Positions 34,421 through 43,529 of a stretch of DNA of 64,000 bases are shown here, piece after piece. The notes beneath the pieces are model-generated. The model did no database searches, was not told where the DNA came from, and worked only from the letters and a program-made list of their open reading frames with translations. Origin of the DNA: Halomarina ordinaria (GTDB lineage: Archaea; Halobacteriota; Halobacteria; Halobacteriales; Haloarculaceae); contig NZ_JARRAH010000001.1 in assembly GCF_030553305.1 (NCBI RefSeq), positions 992,001 to 1,056,000 of the forward strand. The letters are read 5' to 3'. The stretch's first letter is position 1, and the number at the start of each line of letters is the position of its first letter. A program made the position numbers and the translations under genes.

Positions 34421-34460
34421 CACCCCACACTGGGGCACCGCGGGGGAAAAGCGCGAGGAC

Positions 34461-34730
34461 TCACTCCGACTGCGACGGCCGCAGTCGCTGGATGACCCCC
34501 CGACCGGTCGACTCGCTCGTGTGCAGTTCCGGGCGGACCGGGAACGCCACCTCGACGGTCGTCTTGTATCGGACGATCTCCCCGTCGTCGACCTCCGCGG
34601 TCCAGTCTTCGACTTCGACGCCGGAGATGTCCTGTATCGTCTCGCTCGCCTCCGCGACCGCTTCCTCCGCGGCGGCCTCCCACGACTCCGTCGACGTGCC
34701 GAGCACCTTGATGATTTTTACAGCCGTCAT
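34461..34730 (-). CDS. Dodecin family flavin-binding protein
   Basis: 89 residues. Dodecin core at 1-67: VKIIKVLGTSTESWEAAAEEAVAEA, then ISGVEVEDWTAEVDDGEIVRYKTTVEVAFPV, containing the Trp that stacks on the flavin in haloarchaeal dodecin and the downstream Gln/Tyr region. Family role: dodecameric storage of riboflavin or lumichrome. A 22-residue C-terminal tail (LHTSESTGRGVIQRL...) is longer than usual (68-77 residues in total). Confidence 0.88.
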   Translation of the reverse strand: MTAVKIIKVLGTSTESWEAAAEEAVAEASETIQDISGVEVEDWTAEVDDGEIVRYKTTVEVAFPVRPELHTSESTGRGVIQRLRPSQSE

Positions 34731-34859
34731 GGCCTGCTCGACTACGCTCCCCGCCCACTTCGTTCGTTCGTCTGACAGTTTCGGAGACGAACAGCGACGC
34801 GGGACACTCTCCGACCCGGGGCGGGTGGGGAGACGGTCGGCTCCTCGGAGGGTCGCCGG

Positions 34860-35840
34860 TCAGACCCAGTCGTCGAGTCCGGTCTGGGCCGCCGACGCCT
34901 CGATGCGGTCGAAGCCGCGCTCGACCTCTTCGTTGGGGACCTCCCACTCCTCGCAGACGTACGCCCGGGCCGCCTCGACGTCGGGCGAGAGCGACGTCTC
35001 GAAGTCGTAGTCGTCCGTGACGGTCGGGTCGAGGAACAGTTCGCGGATGAGGTCCGCGTGTTCGACGTAGGCGTCGCGGGCGTCGAGGACCCCCCAGAGG
35101 TCGCCGTGTTCGCGGACGAGTTTCACCGCCGTCTTCGGGCCGATGCCGGGGACGCCCTCGTTGAAGTCCGTCCCGCAGAGGATGCCGACGTCGACGAGTT
35201 GCTCCCACGTCAGGTCGTGTTCGGCGAGCGTGGCCTCGAAGTCCATCAGTTCGGGGTCGCCCGAACTCGTCAGCTGACGGAGCGTGTAGGGCGCGCCGAG
35301 CAGGAGGGTGTCGTAGTCCTCGCTGCCGACGTAGTCGACGGCCCCCTGCCGGGCCATGTACGCCGCCTGCGCCTCCCCCTCCGCGGGCGCCTCGACGACG
35401 GGGACGTCGAGGTGTCGGAGCAGGTCGCGCGTCGTCTCCTGGATGAGCGGGGTGAGGCGCTGGGTGCGCGATTCGAGCGTCGATATCTCGGCCGCGTCGC
35501 CTGATTCGCGGGCCTCCGCCAGTAGCTCCTCGTAGCGCTCGCGCTGTTCGCGGCGCTCGTCGACCTCCGCCTCTTTCAGGTCGGTGACGCCGCCGTCGAA
35601 GACGAACACCGGCGTCAGGTCGTGCTCGAAGAACTTCGGGAGCCCCTGGACGACGCCGACGAGGTTCGCCACCTCCTCGCCGTCGCTCGTCGTGTAGGCG
35701 CGACTGCGCGTGAACCGGACGGTGGTGGTGAGGTAGCGATAGAGCCAGTTGTGCGCGTCCACGGCGACGACGCTCCCCCCGAGCGAGGAGAGGGGGACGT
35801 CCTCCAGGGCCGCGAGCTGTCGGAGGTCTGCGTTTCCCAT
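34860..35840 (-). CDS. fen1: Flap endonuclease 1
   Basis: 326 residues from ATG 35840, the standard archaeal length. N-terminal nuclease motifs [13 protein letters not shown] and [12 protein letters not shown], internal motif [28 protein letters not shown] with the metal-binding acids, and the helix-hairpin-helix [14 protein letters not shown]. The C-terminus ends QTGLDDWV, a PCNA-interacting PIP-like box. It removes RNA-DNA flaps in Okazaki-fragment processing and long-patch repair. The start Met-Gly-Asn is the usual N-terminus since Gly2 is catalytic in FEN1. Confidence 0.95.
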   Translation of the reverse strand: MGNADLRQLAALEDVPLSSLGGSVVAVDAHNWLYRYLTTTVRFTRSRAYTTSDGEEVANLVGVVQGLPKFFEHDLTPVFVFDGGVTDLKEAEVDERREQRERYEELLAEARESGDAAEISTLESRTQRLTPLIQETTRDLLRHLDVPVVEAPAEGEAQAAYMARQGAVDYVGSEDYDTLLLGAPYTLRQLTSSGDPELMDFEATLAEHDLTWEQLVDVGILCGTDFNEGVPGIGPKTAVKLVREHGDLWGVLDARDAYVEHADLIRELFLDPTVTDDYDFETSLSPDVEAARAYVCEEWEVPNEEVERGFDRIEASAAQTGLDDWV

Positions 35841-35958
35841 TGCCGGGGGGACGAGCGTGCGAGGCTTGAATCTCCCGAGAGGCGCGCGTCCCGTCGACCG
35901 GTCGCCGTCGCGGGGCCGGCGGGACGTTTTTGCGAGCCGATTCGTAACGACCGGGCGT

Positions 35959-36402
35959 ATGGTCCCCTCGCTCCGCCCCGCGCTCCTCGGTCGCCCGGAC
36001 GCCCGGTCGGGTCGGCGGTTCGACCTCCTCCTGGTCGTCACCGCCGGCCTCGTCTCGTTTCTCGGGTACGCCGGCGACGTCGTCGCCGTCTCCGGAGGTG
36101 TGGTCGTCCTCCCCGGTGCGGCGACGGTCATCGGCGTCGTCGCGGCGGCCGTCGCCGGCTATCGCCGGGCCGGGCTGGTGGTGGGGTGGCTGGCGGCGTT
36201 CGCGCCGCTGTTCGCGTTCAACGCCGAGTGGGGCCTGCTCGGCCTCTCCGGGCACACCATCCCGGGACGACTGGCGTTCGTGTTCGACCCGGTCACGCTG
36301 TCGGTGCTGGCGGTCGCCGCCGTCGTGGCCGGGACGGCGGGGTACTTCGCGGGGGAGTTCCTGCGGTGGGACGTCGAGTACCTCTGGGGCGAGGGGGCCT
36401 GA
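35959..36402 (+). CDS. Integral membrane protein, function unknown
   Basis: 147 residues from ATG 35959. Four hydrophobic segments at about 24-42, 47-67, 70-90 and 110-130, ending with an acidic tail ([11 protein letters not shown]). No catalytic or transport motif recognised. It stands alone between divergent fen1 and the convergent SMR gene. Confidence 0.7.
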   Translation: MVPSLRPALLGRPDARSGRRFDLLLVVTAGLVSFLGYAGDVVAVSGGVVVLPGAATVIGVVAAAVAGYRRAGLVVGWLAAFAPLFAFNAEWGLLGLSGHTIPGRLAFVFDPVTLSVLAVAAVVAGTAGYFAGEFLRWDVEYLWGEGA

Positions 36403-36415
36403 GGGCAGTGGCGGT

Positions 36416-36733
36416 CTACGCCGTCGTCTCCAGTCCGACGATACCGACGACGATGACGGCGACGAAGACGCCGCGCAGCACCGTCGCGGGTTCGTCGAAC
36501 AGGAGGACGCCGCCGACGGCCGCGCCGACCGCGCCGATACCGGTCCAGACGGCGTAGGCGGTACCGATGGGTAGCGACTGGACGGCGCGCGCGAGCAACA
36601 CCATACTGACGAACAGCGCGACGACGGTGGCGGCGGTCGGCAGGGGCTTCGAGAGGCCGTCGGAGGCGGCCAGCGACAGCGCCCAGACCACCTCGAACAG
36701 GCCGGCGACCAGCAACACGAGCCACGGGTTCAT
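36416..36733 (-). CDS. Small multidrug resistance (SMR) family exporter, SugE/Gdx-like
   Basis: 105 residues, four helices. The membrane-embedded Glu14 lies in LFEVVWALSL, and SLPIGTAYAVWTGIGAVG is the SMR signature; the Trp-Ala-Leu and later residues fit the SugE/Gdx (guanidinium exporter) subtype better than EmrE. It would function as a dual-topology dimer exchanging protons for a small cation. Only one SMR gene is seen, so a homodimer is expected. Confidence 0.9.
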   Translation of the reverse strand: MNPWLVLLVAGLFEVVWALSLAASDGLSKPLPTAATVVALFVSMVLLARAVQSLPIGTAYAVWTGIGAVGAAVGGVLLFDEPATVLRGVFVAVIVVGIVGLETTA

Positions 36734-36800
36734 ACCGCCGGTCGTGGCGCGCGCGAGGAAAGCGCGCCGGTTCGAGTTCGCGGAGGAGTCGCCGCGGGAG

Positions 36801-37361
36801 TCACCCCGACGGGAGGACCGGTGGGGGGCCGGCGGCGCGCTTCGCCTCGACGAACGCCGCCTCCTCCGGTGTGAGGTCGCGCGCCGCGTAGACGGCGAGG
36901 CCCTCGTCGTAGCGTCCCCGGTCGCTCGGGTGTTCGAGGACGAGTTCCGCGAGGCCGGTTTCGCGGCCGGTGAACCCGAAGCCCGCTTTCGACAGCGCGT
37001 GGTAGGCGTAGGGGTTGTTCACGGCGATGCGGACGCGCTCGTAGCCACGGTCGCGGAGGCGGTCGGCGGTGAAGGCGGCGAGTCGGGCCCCGAGGCCCTC
37101 CCCGCGTCGGTCCCGCCGGGTGGTGACGTAGCGAATCCAGGCGGTGTCGGGGTCGGTGCGGTCCTCGTTGAACGAACAGACCGCGAGCAGCCCCCTGGCG
37201 TACCCCTCGCGGGCGCTCGGCTGGTCGACGGGGGCGTCCTCGGCGAGCACGGCAGCCTTCCCGGTGGCGGCGGTGACGAACTTCCCGGCGTAGGCGTACT
37301 CGCGGTGGTCGAGGCGCAGCGTCGGCCCCTCGTCGGGCCAGCCGAGGACCGCGTGTTCCAT
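36801..37361 (-). CDS. GNAT family N-acetyltransferase
   Basis: 186 residues from ATG 37361. Acetyl-CoA motif A appears as RRDRRGEGLGARLAAFTADRL near 88-108, followed by ERVRIAVNNPYAYHALSKAGFGFTGRE (motif B). The N-terminal 60 residues are less conserved. The substrate is unknown; it may be a small molecule or a protein N-terminus. Divergent from the DUF3054 gene with 113 bp between. Confidence 0.83.
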   Translation of the reverse strand: MEHAVLGWPDEGPTLRLDHREYAYAGKFVTAATGKAAVLAEDAPVDQPSAREGYARGLLAVCSFNEDRTDPDTAWIRYVTTRRDRRGEGLGARLAAFTADRLRDRGYERVRIAVNNPYAYHALSKAGFGFTGRETGLAELVLEHPSDRGRYDEGLAVYAARDLTPEEAAFVEAKRAAGPPPVLPSG

Positions 37362-37474
37362 GCGCGCCGGTTCTCGCCGCTCGGGTTTGTACCCGGCGGT
37401 GGAGCGGGGTCGGAGCGAGGACGGGGGACGACTCGAACGGGGCACTCAAGCCGACGGCGCCCCGAACGTGGAGC

Positions 37475-37897
37475 ATGAGCACGCGGACCGCCACCTCGCG
37501 GGGTCGCATCGACCTCTCCCGGACGACGCTCGCGCTCGCGGCGGGCGACCTGCTCCTCATCGCCGCGTTCGTCGTCCTCGGGGAGTTCAGTCACATCGGT
37601 GTCGAACGGACGTTCGCGAACCCGGGCTACGTCTTCGAGGCGTTCCTCCCGTTCCTCCTCGGGTGGCTCGTCGTCGCTCCGCTGGTCGGGGCGTACGGCC
37701 GCGAGGCGCGCGAGACGGTCCGTTCGGCGGTCGGCTACGCCCTCTTCGCGTGGGGCGGAGCGGTCGTCGTGGGACAGGCGCTCCGGGCGACGCCGCTCTT
37801 TCGCGGGGACTTCGCGGTGACGTTCTTCCTCGTCTCGCTCGGGGTGGGTGCCGTCCTGCTGGTACCGTGGCGGGTCGTGGTCAGCGTCCTCGACTGA
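37475..37897 (+). CDS. DUF3054 family membrane protein
   Basis: 140 residues with four hydrophobic segments. The arrangement LAAGDLLLIAAFVVLGEFSH, PFLLGWLVVAPLVGAYG and FFLVSLGVGAVLLVPWR is the DUF3054 pattern, found in archaea and actinobacteria. Function unknown. Its last 17 bases overlap the end of the MFS transporter gene on the other strand. Confidence 0.83.
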   Translation: MSTRTATSRGRIDLSRTTLALAAGDLLLIAAFVVLGEFSHIGVERTFANPGYVFEAFLPFLLGWLVVAPLVGAYGREARETVRSAVGYALFAWGGAVVVGQALRATPLFRGDFAVTFFLVSLGVGAVLLVPWRVVVSVLD

Positions 37898-39131
37898 ACA
37901 GGAACACGCCGAGCGCGCACGCGAGGCCGGCGAAACCGGCGAGGATGACGAACAGCGCACCCGCGTCGAGGTACTGGAGCGCGGTGCCCGCCAGCGGAGC
38001 GCCGAGCGCGCCGACGCCGAAGACGCCGAGGTAGGTGTAGCCGTAGGAGAGCCCCCGGGCGTCGGGGGAGGTGTACTCGGCGACGGTCGCCTGGTAGAAC
38101 GGCTGGACGAGGAAGACGAAGAAGCCGAGGACGGCGCTCAGCGCGAGCAGGGGGACGACGCCGACGGCGGCGACGGGCAGGTAGGCGACGGCGATGAGGG
38201 CGAGTCCTCCGTAGCCGACCGCCAGCCCGAGTTCGAGGGGGATGCGGTCGGTGAGTTTGCCGCCGACGTACTGGCCGAAGACGCCGACGCCCAGGAGGAA
38301 CGTGTAGATGTAGTTCGCGGGCGTGAACTCCTGGCCGAACAGGGAGACGGGTTCGATGACGTCGAAGCCACCGAGCAGTTCGGGCAGGAACGTGAGGATG
38401 CCGCGGTAGTAGACCCCCGAGAGCATGACGATGGCGAAGACGACGACGAAGGCGCCGACGAAGAGTTTCTTCGACGTGGCGAGGAACTCGCCGACGGAGT
38501 CGACGCCGGGGTTGGCCTTGCTCGTGCCGCCGTCGGCGGCCACCGCGGCCGTCTCGTTGACGTCGACGCGGACGGCGTACACCGCGCCGACCAGCGCCGG
38601 GAGCGCGAGCAGCGCGACGGCGACCTGCCAGTTGTCCCCCGAGAGGAAGAGGAGGACCGTCGTGAGGAAGGGGCCGAGGGCGGTGCCGACGTTCCCCGCC
38701 GTCCCGTGGTAGGCGAAGGCGGTCCCCCGCTCCTCGACGCCTCGCGTGATGAGCGAGAGCCCCGCCGGGTGGTAGACGCTCGCCGCGGCACCCCAGAGGA
38801 CGAGCGCGGCGGCGACGACGACGAGGTTGGGCGCGACGCTCAGCAGGAGGAACGACCCCCCCATCCCGACGAGGCTGGCGACGATGAGCGACTGCGAGCC
38901 GATGCGGTCGGCCAGGACGCCGGCCGGGAGCGCCCCGAGGCCGAACAGCGCCAGCCCAGCGCCGACGATGCCCCCGAGGACCGCGCTGGTCGTGTCGAAC
39001 TGCACGAGCCAGACGGTGATGAGGACGGGGAACGCGAACTCGTAGGTGTGGACCATCGAGTGCGCGAGCATCACGAGCCCGGTTATCGATCGGTCGTTGT
39101 GATTCACAGTACCACTCTCGATACGACCCAT
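37881..39131 (-). CDS. Major facilitator superfamily transporter
   Basis: 416 residues from ATG 39131; 32 in-frame residues upstream are basic and lie in an AT-rich promoter-like stretch, so they were excluded. Twelve hydrophobic segments; the loop 2-3 motif is GVLADRIGSQSLIV and a charged middle loop (VNETAAVAADGGTSKANPGVDS) separates the two six-helix halves. SMVHTYEFAFPVLI in helix 1 resembles the fosmidomycin-resistance-like branch. Substrate not predictable. Confidence 0.85.
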   Translation of the reverse strand: MGRIESGTVNHNDRSITGLVMLAHSMVHTYEFAFPVLITVWLVQFDTTSAVLGGIVGAGLALFGLGALPAGVLADRIGSQSLIVASLVGMGGSFLLLSVAPNLVVVAAALVLWGAAASVYHPAGLSLITRGVEERGTAFAYHGTAGNVGTALGPFLTTVLLFLSGDNWQVAVALLALPALVGAVYAVRVDVNETAAVAADGGTSKANPGVDSVGEFLATSKKLFVGAFVVVFAIVMLSGVYYRGILTFLPELLGGFDVIEPVSLFGQEFTPANYIYTFLLGVGVFGQYVGGKLTDRIPLELGLAVGYGGLALIAVAYLPVAAVGVVPLLALSAVLGFFVFLVQPFYQATVAEYTSPDARGLSYGYTYLGVFGVGALGAPLAGTALQYLDAGALFVILAGFAGLACALGVFLFSRGR

Positions 39132-39332
39132 TTCAAGCCGTCGTTCCCCGCAGTCAAGCGTCGCCGACACCGATGAGTACATATACTGGTAGACGACCCG
39201 TCGCAGTGGTGCGATTTTTACGAACAAGCAGCCGATAACTTATGAGGAACACACTTCAGAGTTCATGTGACGTGTTCGTTAGCTACCTCCGAAGGTATCG
39301 GGAACTATACCAAAATTTATTAGTAAGAGAAC

Positions 39333-39347
39333 ACCCTACGTTAGGGT
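39333..39347. promoter_or_regulatory. Palindrome ACCCTA-N3-TAGGGT before a small membrane protein gene
   Basis: Perfect 6-3-6 inverted repeat ending 5 nt before ATG 39353 and lying downstream of AAATTTATTAG (39313-39323), the likely TATA region. At this place it could block initiation of transcription or occlude the 5' end of the mRNA. Confidence 0.45.
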
Positions 39348-39352
39348 ATATT

Positions 39353-39562
39353 ATGACTGGGTACTACGATATCGTTCTGGGAGTCATTCCGGTCGCGCTC
39401 GCTGGCATCACCGCCCTTCTCACGCTCGCGGGGGTCGCGCTCACGACGGCGGTTCCGCTCGCGGCGCTCGTCGCCGTGGGAATCATCGGTCACGCGCTGT
39501 TCGTCAACGGCCCGACCGACGACGCACCGACCGCGGACCAGTCGACGTACAGCGCCGACTGA
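39353..39562 (+). CDS. Small two-helix membrane protein
   Basis: 69 residues starting MTGYYDIVLGVIPVALAG at ATG 39353. The in-frame ATG at 39242 would add 37 residues encoded by AT-rich sequence that contains the promoter, so it was not used. Two helices (about 8-30 and 33-52) and an acidic tail with PTDDAPTADQ. The layout recurs in small haloarchaeal proteins of unknown role. Confidence 0.75.
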   Translation: MTGYYDIVLGVIPVALAGITALLTLAGVALTTAVPLAALVAVGIIGHALFVNGPTDDAPTADQSTYSAD

Positions 39563-39651
39563 CCGCGTCGCGTCGCAGTTCGCGGACCAGTCGCGGTCTC
39601 GCCGTTCGTCGTATCACCAACGCTAAGCCGTAGCCCTCTCTTGTCCCGGGC

Positions 39652-40641
39652 ATGACGGAGACGCTGTTTCTGACGAGCGACGAGGTGGCGGGGCTCGCGA
39701 CGCCCGCGGAGTTCGTCGACGCCGTCCGCCAGGGATATCGCCAGCAGGGACCGGCCGAACCGCGGACGAAACTGCTCAACGACGCCCCGCAGGGGATGCT
39801 CACGGGCTACCTCGCCATCCTCCCCGAGACGGGTGCGATGGGGGGTTACACCTACGCCGCGGGGTTCGAGGGCGGCGACGTCCACTTCGTGCTCCCGCTG
39901 TTCGACGCCCGTTCGGGCGACCCGCTCGCACTCATCGACGGGGCGAGCCTCAACCCGTTCAAGACGGGCGCGACGGGTGCCGTCGGCGTCGACGCCCTCG
40001 CCCGCGAGGACGCGACGACGCTCTCGATCATCGGGACGGGTGCGCAGGCGCGCGGACAGCTCCGGGCGACGATGACCGTCCGTGACTTCGAGACCGTGAA
40101 CGTCTACTCCCCCACCAAGGAGCACCGCGAGGCGTTCGCCAGCGAGATGAACGGCGAGTACGACGCCAGCGTCGGCGCCGTCGCCTCCAGGGACGCGGCC
40201 GTCGAGGGCGCGGACGTGGTCGTCACGGCGACGACGGCGGACGAACCGGTCTTCGACGGCGGCCTCCTCGAACCGGGGACGCACGTCACCGCGATGGGCC
40301 AGTACGACCGGGTGAAGCGCGAACTCGACGCCCGGACCGTCGAGCGCGCGACGTACGTCCTCGACCTCCGCGCGCGCGCCGAGCAGGACGCCGGCGCGCT
40401 CATCCAGGCTATCGAGGAGGGCGTCGTCGGTGCGGACCACCTCCACGGCGACCTCGGGGAGGTGCTGGCCGGGGACGTCCCGGGGCGACAGAGCGACGAG
40501 GAGATAACCGTCTTCGACAGCGGCGGGACCGGCATCGAGACGGTCGCCGCGGCGTACCTGCTCTACCGGAAGGCCGAGGAGGAAGGCCTCGGCGAGCCCA
40601 TCGACTTCGCGCCGGGGAGTCAGGCGCTGACCGGGCGGTAA
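39652..40641 (+). CDS. Ornithine cyclodeaminase / mu-crystallin family dehydrogenase
   Basis: 329 residues. GASLNPFKTGATGAVGVDALA near 102 is the family substrate/NAD region, the Rossmann loop is IIGTGAQARGQLRA near 125-138, and FDSGGTGIETVAAAYL is near 285. Members act as ornithine cyclodeaminases, alanine dehydrogenases or imine reductases; the Lys and Arg of the active site (EPRTKLL) are present. The precise reaction is not decidable. The stop is adjacent to the convergent protease gene with no gap. Confidence 0.87.
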   Translation: MTETLFLTSDEVAGLATPAEFVDAVRQGYRQQGPAEPRTKLLNDAPQGMLTGYLAILPETGAMGGYTYAAGFEGGDVHFVLPLFDARSGDPLALIDGASLNPFKTGATGAVGVDALAREDATTLSIIGTGAQARGQLRATMTVRDFETVNVYSPTKEHREAFASEMNGEYDASVGAVASRDAAVEGADVVVTATTADEPVFDGGLLEPGTHVTAMGQYDRVKRELDARTVERATYVLDLRARAEQDAGALIQAIEEGVVGADHLHGDLGEVLAGDVPGRQSDEEITVFDSGGTGIETVAAAYLLYRKAEEEGLGEPIDFAPGSQALTGR

Positions 40642-41640
40642 TCAGAGCCCGAACGCGGTCGCGAGCGGAACGCCGGCGGCCAGCGCACCGACGAGGTAGC
40701 CGCCGATGGCGCCGCCGTTGAGCAGGGGGAGGCCGGCGTGCGCCCGCCCCGCCATCACCATCCTGACGAGCACCAGCAGGCCGCAGAGCGTGCCCACCAT
40801 CGCGGTGAGCGCCGGGAGGGTCAGCGCCGGGAGGCCGGGGACGCCGAGCGACGGGGTGTCGAGGAAGAACGCCGCGCTGGCGACGATGACCGTCGGGATG
40901 ACGGCGTCGCCCAGGCCGATGAAGAAGGCGTCGCGCTCGGGGGCGCTCGCGGGTTCGTCGTCCCCGGTGGGACCGTCCTCGCGTCCCTCGACCGACGAGT
41001 CGCCCCCGTCGGTCGCCCCCTCGACGCGCTCGCTCCCGCTCTCCTCCAGGAAGGAGTAGTCGAGCGAGAGCGGGACGACGAGGACGACGGGGACGCGCAG
41101 GTCCATCACGCCGGAGGCGAGGGTGAGCATGTGCTCGGTGCCGTAGACGCTGACGGCGTCGTACACCGCGAGCACGGTGAGCAGGACGATGGCGGGCAAC
41201 AGCCCGAAACTGATGCCGAACAGGGCGGCCCCCCCGATGCCCATCACGACGCCGGCCGCGTCGATGACGTACCACTCGGGGTGGACGAGGAGGGCGACGA
41301 CGAGCAGGCCGGAGGCGACGACGGCGAGGGCGCTCGCACCGCCGACCACCGCGACGGGCGGCAGGAGGACGGAGAAGACGTAGTACGAGAGCAGGCCGCC
41401 GGAGAAGACGACCAGCAGGCGGATGAGCGCGTCGACGCCGAACTTGAACGCGGCGAGCATCACGCCCGTCGCGACGAGGATGGCACCGAGGTAGAGGAGG
41501 CTGTTCGTCGGGTCGCTCGGGTCCTCGACGGTCTGGTAGCCGGCGTCGACGAACGGCCCGACCAGCGCCACCGCCCCGACCTGTACCAGGAGGAAGATGA
41601 GTACCGTCGCGCCCGCGGCGACGGCGGCCCGTCTGTTCAT
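40642..41640 (-). CDS. Presenilin-like intramembrane aspartyl protease (PSH, family A22)
   Basis: 332 residues with nine predicted helices. Active-site motifs are Tyr160-Asp161 in VLAVYDAVSVYG and GLGD at 242-245 (Asp245). The third conserved site is LPLLNGG at 304-310, where presenilins have PAL. A long acidic hydrophilic loop (about 200-236, rich in Asp, Glu, Ser) lies between the catalytic helices, as in presenilin. Family role: cleavage of single-pass membrane proteins or signal-peptide remnants within the membrane. Confidence 0.9.
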   Translation of the reverse strand: MNRRAAVAAGATVLIFLLVQVGAVALVGPFVDAGYQTVEDPSDPTNSLLYLGAILVATGVMLAAFKFGVDALIRLLVVFSGGLLSYYVFSVLLPPVAVVGGASALAVVASGLLVVALLVHPEWYVIDAAGVVMGIGGAALFGISFGLLPAIVLLTVLAVYDAVSVYGTEHMLTLASGVMDLRVPVVLVVPLSLDYSFLEESGSERVEGATDGGDSSVEGREDGPTGDDEPASAPERDAFFIGLGDAVIPTVIVASAAFFLDTPSLGVPGLPALTLPALTAMVGTLCGLLVLVRMVMAGRAHAGLPLLNGGAIGGYLVGALAAGVPLATAFGL

Positions 41641-41710
41641 ACACGATGCGAGGGAGAGGTGTCGTTTGTGCGTTGTGTTTCCCCGTCCCCTCCAGTGCGC
41701 TCCGCCCCCG

Positions 41711-41938
41711 TCAGCGGGTGTACAGCGCGTCGCCGAGCAGCAACGCCGGCGTGACGTCCGACTCGGGGGTGACGGCGACGTAGGGCCGCGAGACCGGGCC
41801 GAACACGTCGACGACGCGGCCGACGCTGTCGAGGTTCTCGTCGAGGACGCCGGCGCCGATGCCGGGGTGAGAGTCGTCCGGCGACCGGACGACGAGCAGT
41901 CCCTGCGCGGTCCGGACCACCTCGCCGACGCGCTTCAT
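41711..41938 (-). CDS. Gar1-like H/ACA RNP subunit
   Basis: 75 residues. A compact beta protein with [50 protein letters not shown], the pattern of archaeal Gar1. In H/ACA RNPs it supports guide-directed pseudouridylation. Its ATG overlaps the srp19 stop (ATGA), a pairing often seen in haloarchaea. Confidence 0.88.
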   Translation of the reverse strand: MKRVGEVVRTAQGLLVVRSPDDSHPGIGAGVLDENLDSVGRVVDVFGPVSRPYVAVTPESDVTPALLLGDALYTR

Positions 41939-42213
41939 GCCCGGAGGGCACCGACGTAGGCGGCGACGGCCTGCAGGAGGTCGCTCTTGCCCGCGTCGTC
42001 GGCGTTCTGGACCAGTACGCGTCCGCGGGGTTCGTACTCGCGGGAGTAGGTCTTGTTCCGCTCGATGACGGCGTCGTAGCCGACCTGTTTGACGGCGCGG
42101 GCTATCTCGTCGACCGTCGGGTCCTCGACGGCGAGTTCGAGCGAGACGCGCCGCCCCTCACTCCGGGAGCAGTTCGCGTCGAGGGCGGCGGGCCAGATGA
42201 CGTTCTCGACCAT
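41935..42213 (-). CDS. srp19: Signal recognition particle 19 kDa protein
   Basis: 92 residues, the usual archaeal length. [19 protein letters not shown] at the start is the SRP19 signature (Trp-Pro followed by the SRxxGR RNA-binding loop), and [28 protein letters not shown] continues the fold. It binds 7S RNA and helps SRP54 assemble for co-translational targeting. It leads a two-gene unit with gar1. Confidence 0.95.
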   Translation of the reverse strand: MVENVIWPAALDANCSRSEGRRVSLELAVEDPTVDEIARAVKQVGYDAVIERNKTYSREYEPRGRVLVQNADDAGKSDLLQAVAAYVGALRA

Positions 42214-42368
42214 GAATGCGATAGCCCGCGGGGGAGTGAACTAGCTTTCGAAGGCCACGGGGCCCGGTTCCGCGGCGCGAGCGCACGGAACGACTCGACC
42301 GACGCGGGACCGGACCGTCGGCGTCGAGGCGAGCGGGGTGAAAGCGGTCGGCGGACGGAGGTGTCGTG

Positions 42369-43469
42369 TTACGACCGCCGGAGCGTCAACAGCGCGCCGG
42401 CGACGAGCGCCACGGCGGCGGCAGCGACGCCGAAGCCGGGACCGAACGCGCCGGACCCGTCCTCGCCGTCGCTCTCGTTCGCGCCGGACTCGTTGGCGGT
42501 GTCGTTCGTCGCGTTCGCGTCGGTGCCGTTCGTGTCGGTGGCGTTCGCGTCACCCGCCTGCGCCATCGCCTCGGGGTGGAACGCCTCGGCGAGTTCGCCC
42601 ATGGGTTGGACCACGCGCGGGCCGGCCTGGTTCATCAGGTTGGCGTCGACGGTGAGCGTCTGGTTCTCCTGGTAGGCGGTGGTGCTCTCGTAGGCCGTCC
42701 CGTTGGGGAGGGGCGCGTCGCTCGGCACCACGACCCACTCGGGGTCCTGGTCGACGACCTGTTCCTCGCTGATCTCCTGGTACCCCTCGACACCGGCCTC
42801 GGCGGCGACGTTCTGGCCGCCTGCGGCCGTGATGACGTTGTCGATGAAGGTGCCGTTGCCGGCGGTGAAGCCGTAGAACGTGTAGAGGACGGAGGGCCGG
42901 TCCTCGTCCGCGACGGCGTCCTCGATACGCTCGACCTCCTCCTGCATCTCGGTAGCCGTCTCGTCGGCGCCCTCGCACTCGCCGCTCAGTTGCCCGACGA
43001 GGCGAATCTGGTCGTAGATGCTCTCGACGCTGTTGTCGGAGGCGAACTTGTAGACGGTGACGTCCGCGTCGCGCAGTTGTTCTATCTGCTCGTCGGCGAT
43101 GGCCCCCGGGGCGATGACGACGTCCGGTTCGAGCGCGACGACCTGTTCGACGTCGACGGCGCCCTCCTCGGTGGTGACGTCGGTTCGCTCCTCGGAGCCG
43201 TTCAGGTAGGCCGTGTAGGGCTGGACGGGCATCCCGACGACCTTCTCCTTCGCGCCGATGTCCCAGAGGATCTGGGCGGTGCTCGCTTGGAGCGCGACGA
43301 TACGCTCGGGTTCCTCCTCGACGGTCACGTTCGCCCCGGTCGCGTCGGTGGCGCTGAGCGGGAAGGAACACTCGGTCTGGTCCTGCTGGGTCGCGCTCGC
43401 GGGGGCCGCACTCGCCGGGGCCAACCCGACGAGCAGGACCGCGAGCACGACGAAGAGCCGTGTACGCAT
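42369..43469 (-). CDS. btuF: Cobalamin ABC transporter substrate-binding protein with PGF-CTERM anchor
   Basis: 366 residues. A Sec signal peptide (LFVVLAVLLVGLAPASA) is followed by a class III (BtuF-like) binding domain (VEEEPERIVALQASTAQILWDIGAKEKVVGMP), then an Asp/Asn/Thr-rich linker from about 300 and a C-terminal FGPGFG motif plus helix and LRRS, a PGF-CTERM sorting signal. An archaeosortase should cut the tail and attach the protein to lipid. Divergent btuC and btuD support B12/corrinoid uptake; iron-siderophore binding is the alternative. Confidence 0.87.
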   Translation of the reverse strand: MRTRLFVVLAVLLVGLAPASAAPASATQQDQTECSFPLSATDATGANVTVEEEPERIVALQASTAQILWDIGAKEKVVGMPVQPYTAYLNGSEERTDVTTEEGAVDVEQVVALEPDVVIAPGAIADEQIEQLRDADVTVYKFASDNSVESIYDQIRLVGQLSGECEGADETATEMQEEVERIEDAVADEDRPSVLYTFYGFTAGNGTFIDNVITAAGGQNVAAEAGVEGYQEISEEQVVDQDPEWVVVPSDAPLPNGTAYESTTAYQENQTLTVDANLMNQAGPRVVQPMGELAEAFHPEAMAQAGDANATDTNGTDANATNDTANESGANESDGEDGSGAFGPGFGVAAAAVALVAGALLTLRRS

Positions 43470-43529
43470 GACGCCTCACCCTGCGACGGTATTCAATAAG
43501 TATTTGCCTAATCCAACCCGGCTTGTGAT

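Noticed and set aside
39242-39352. Longer N-terminus for the small membrane protein at 39353
   Set aside because: The region is AT-rich, includes a TATA-like stretch and a palindrome, and the added residues are not haloarchaeal in character.
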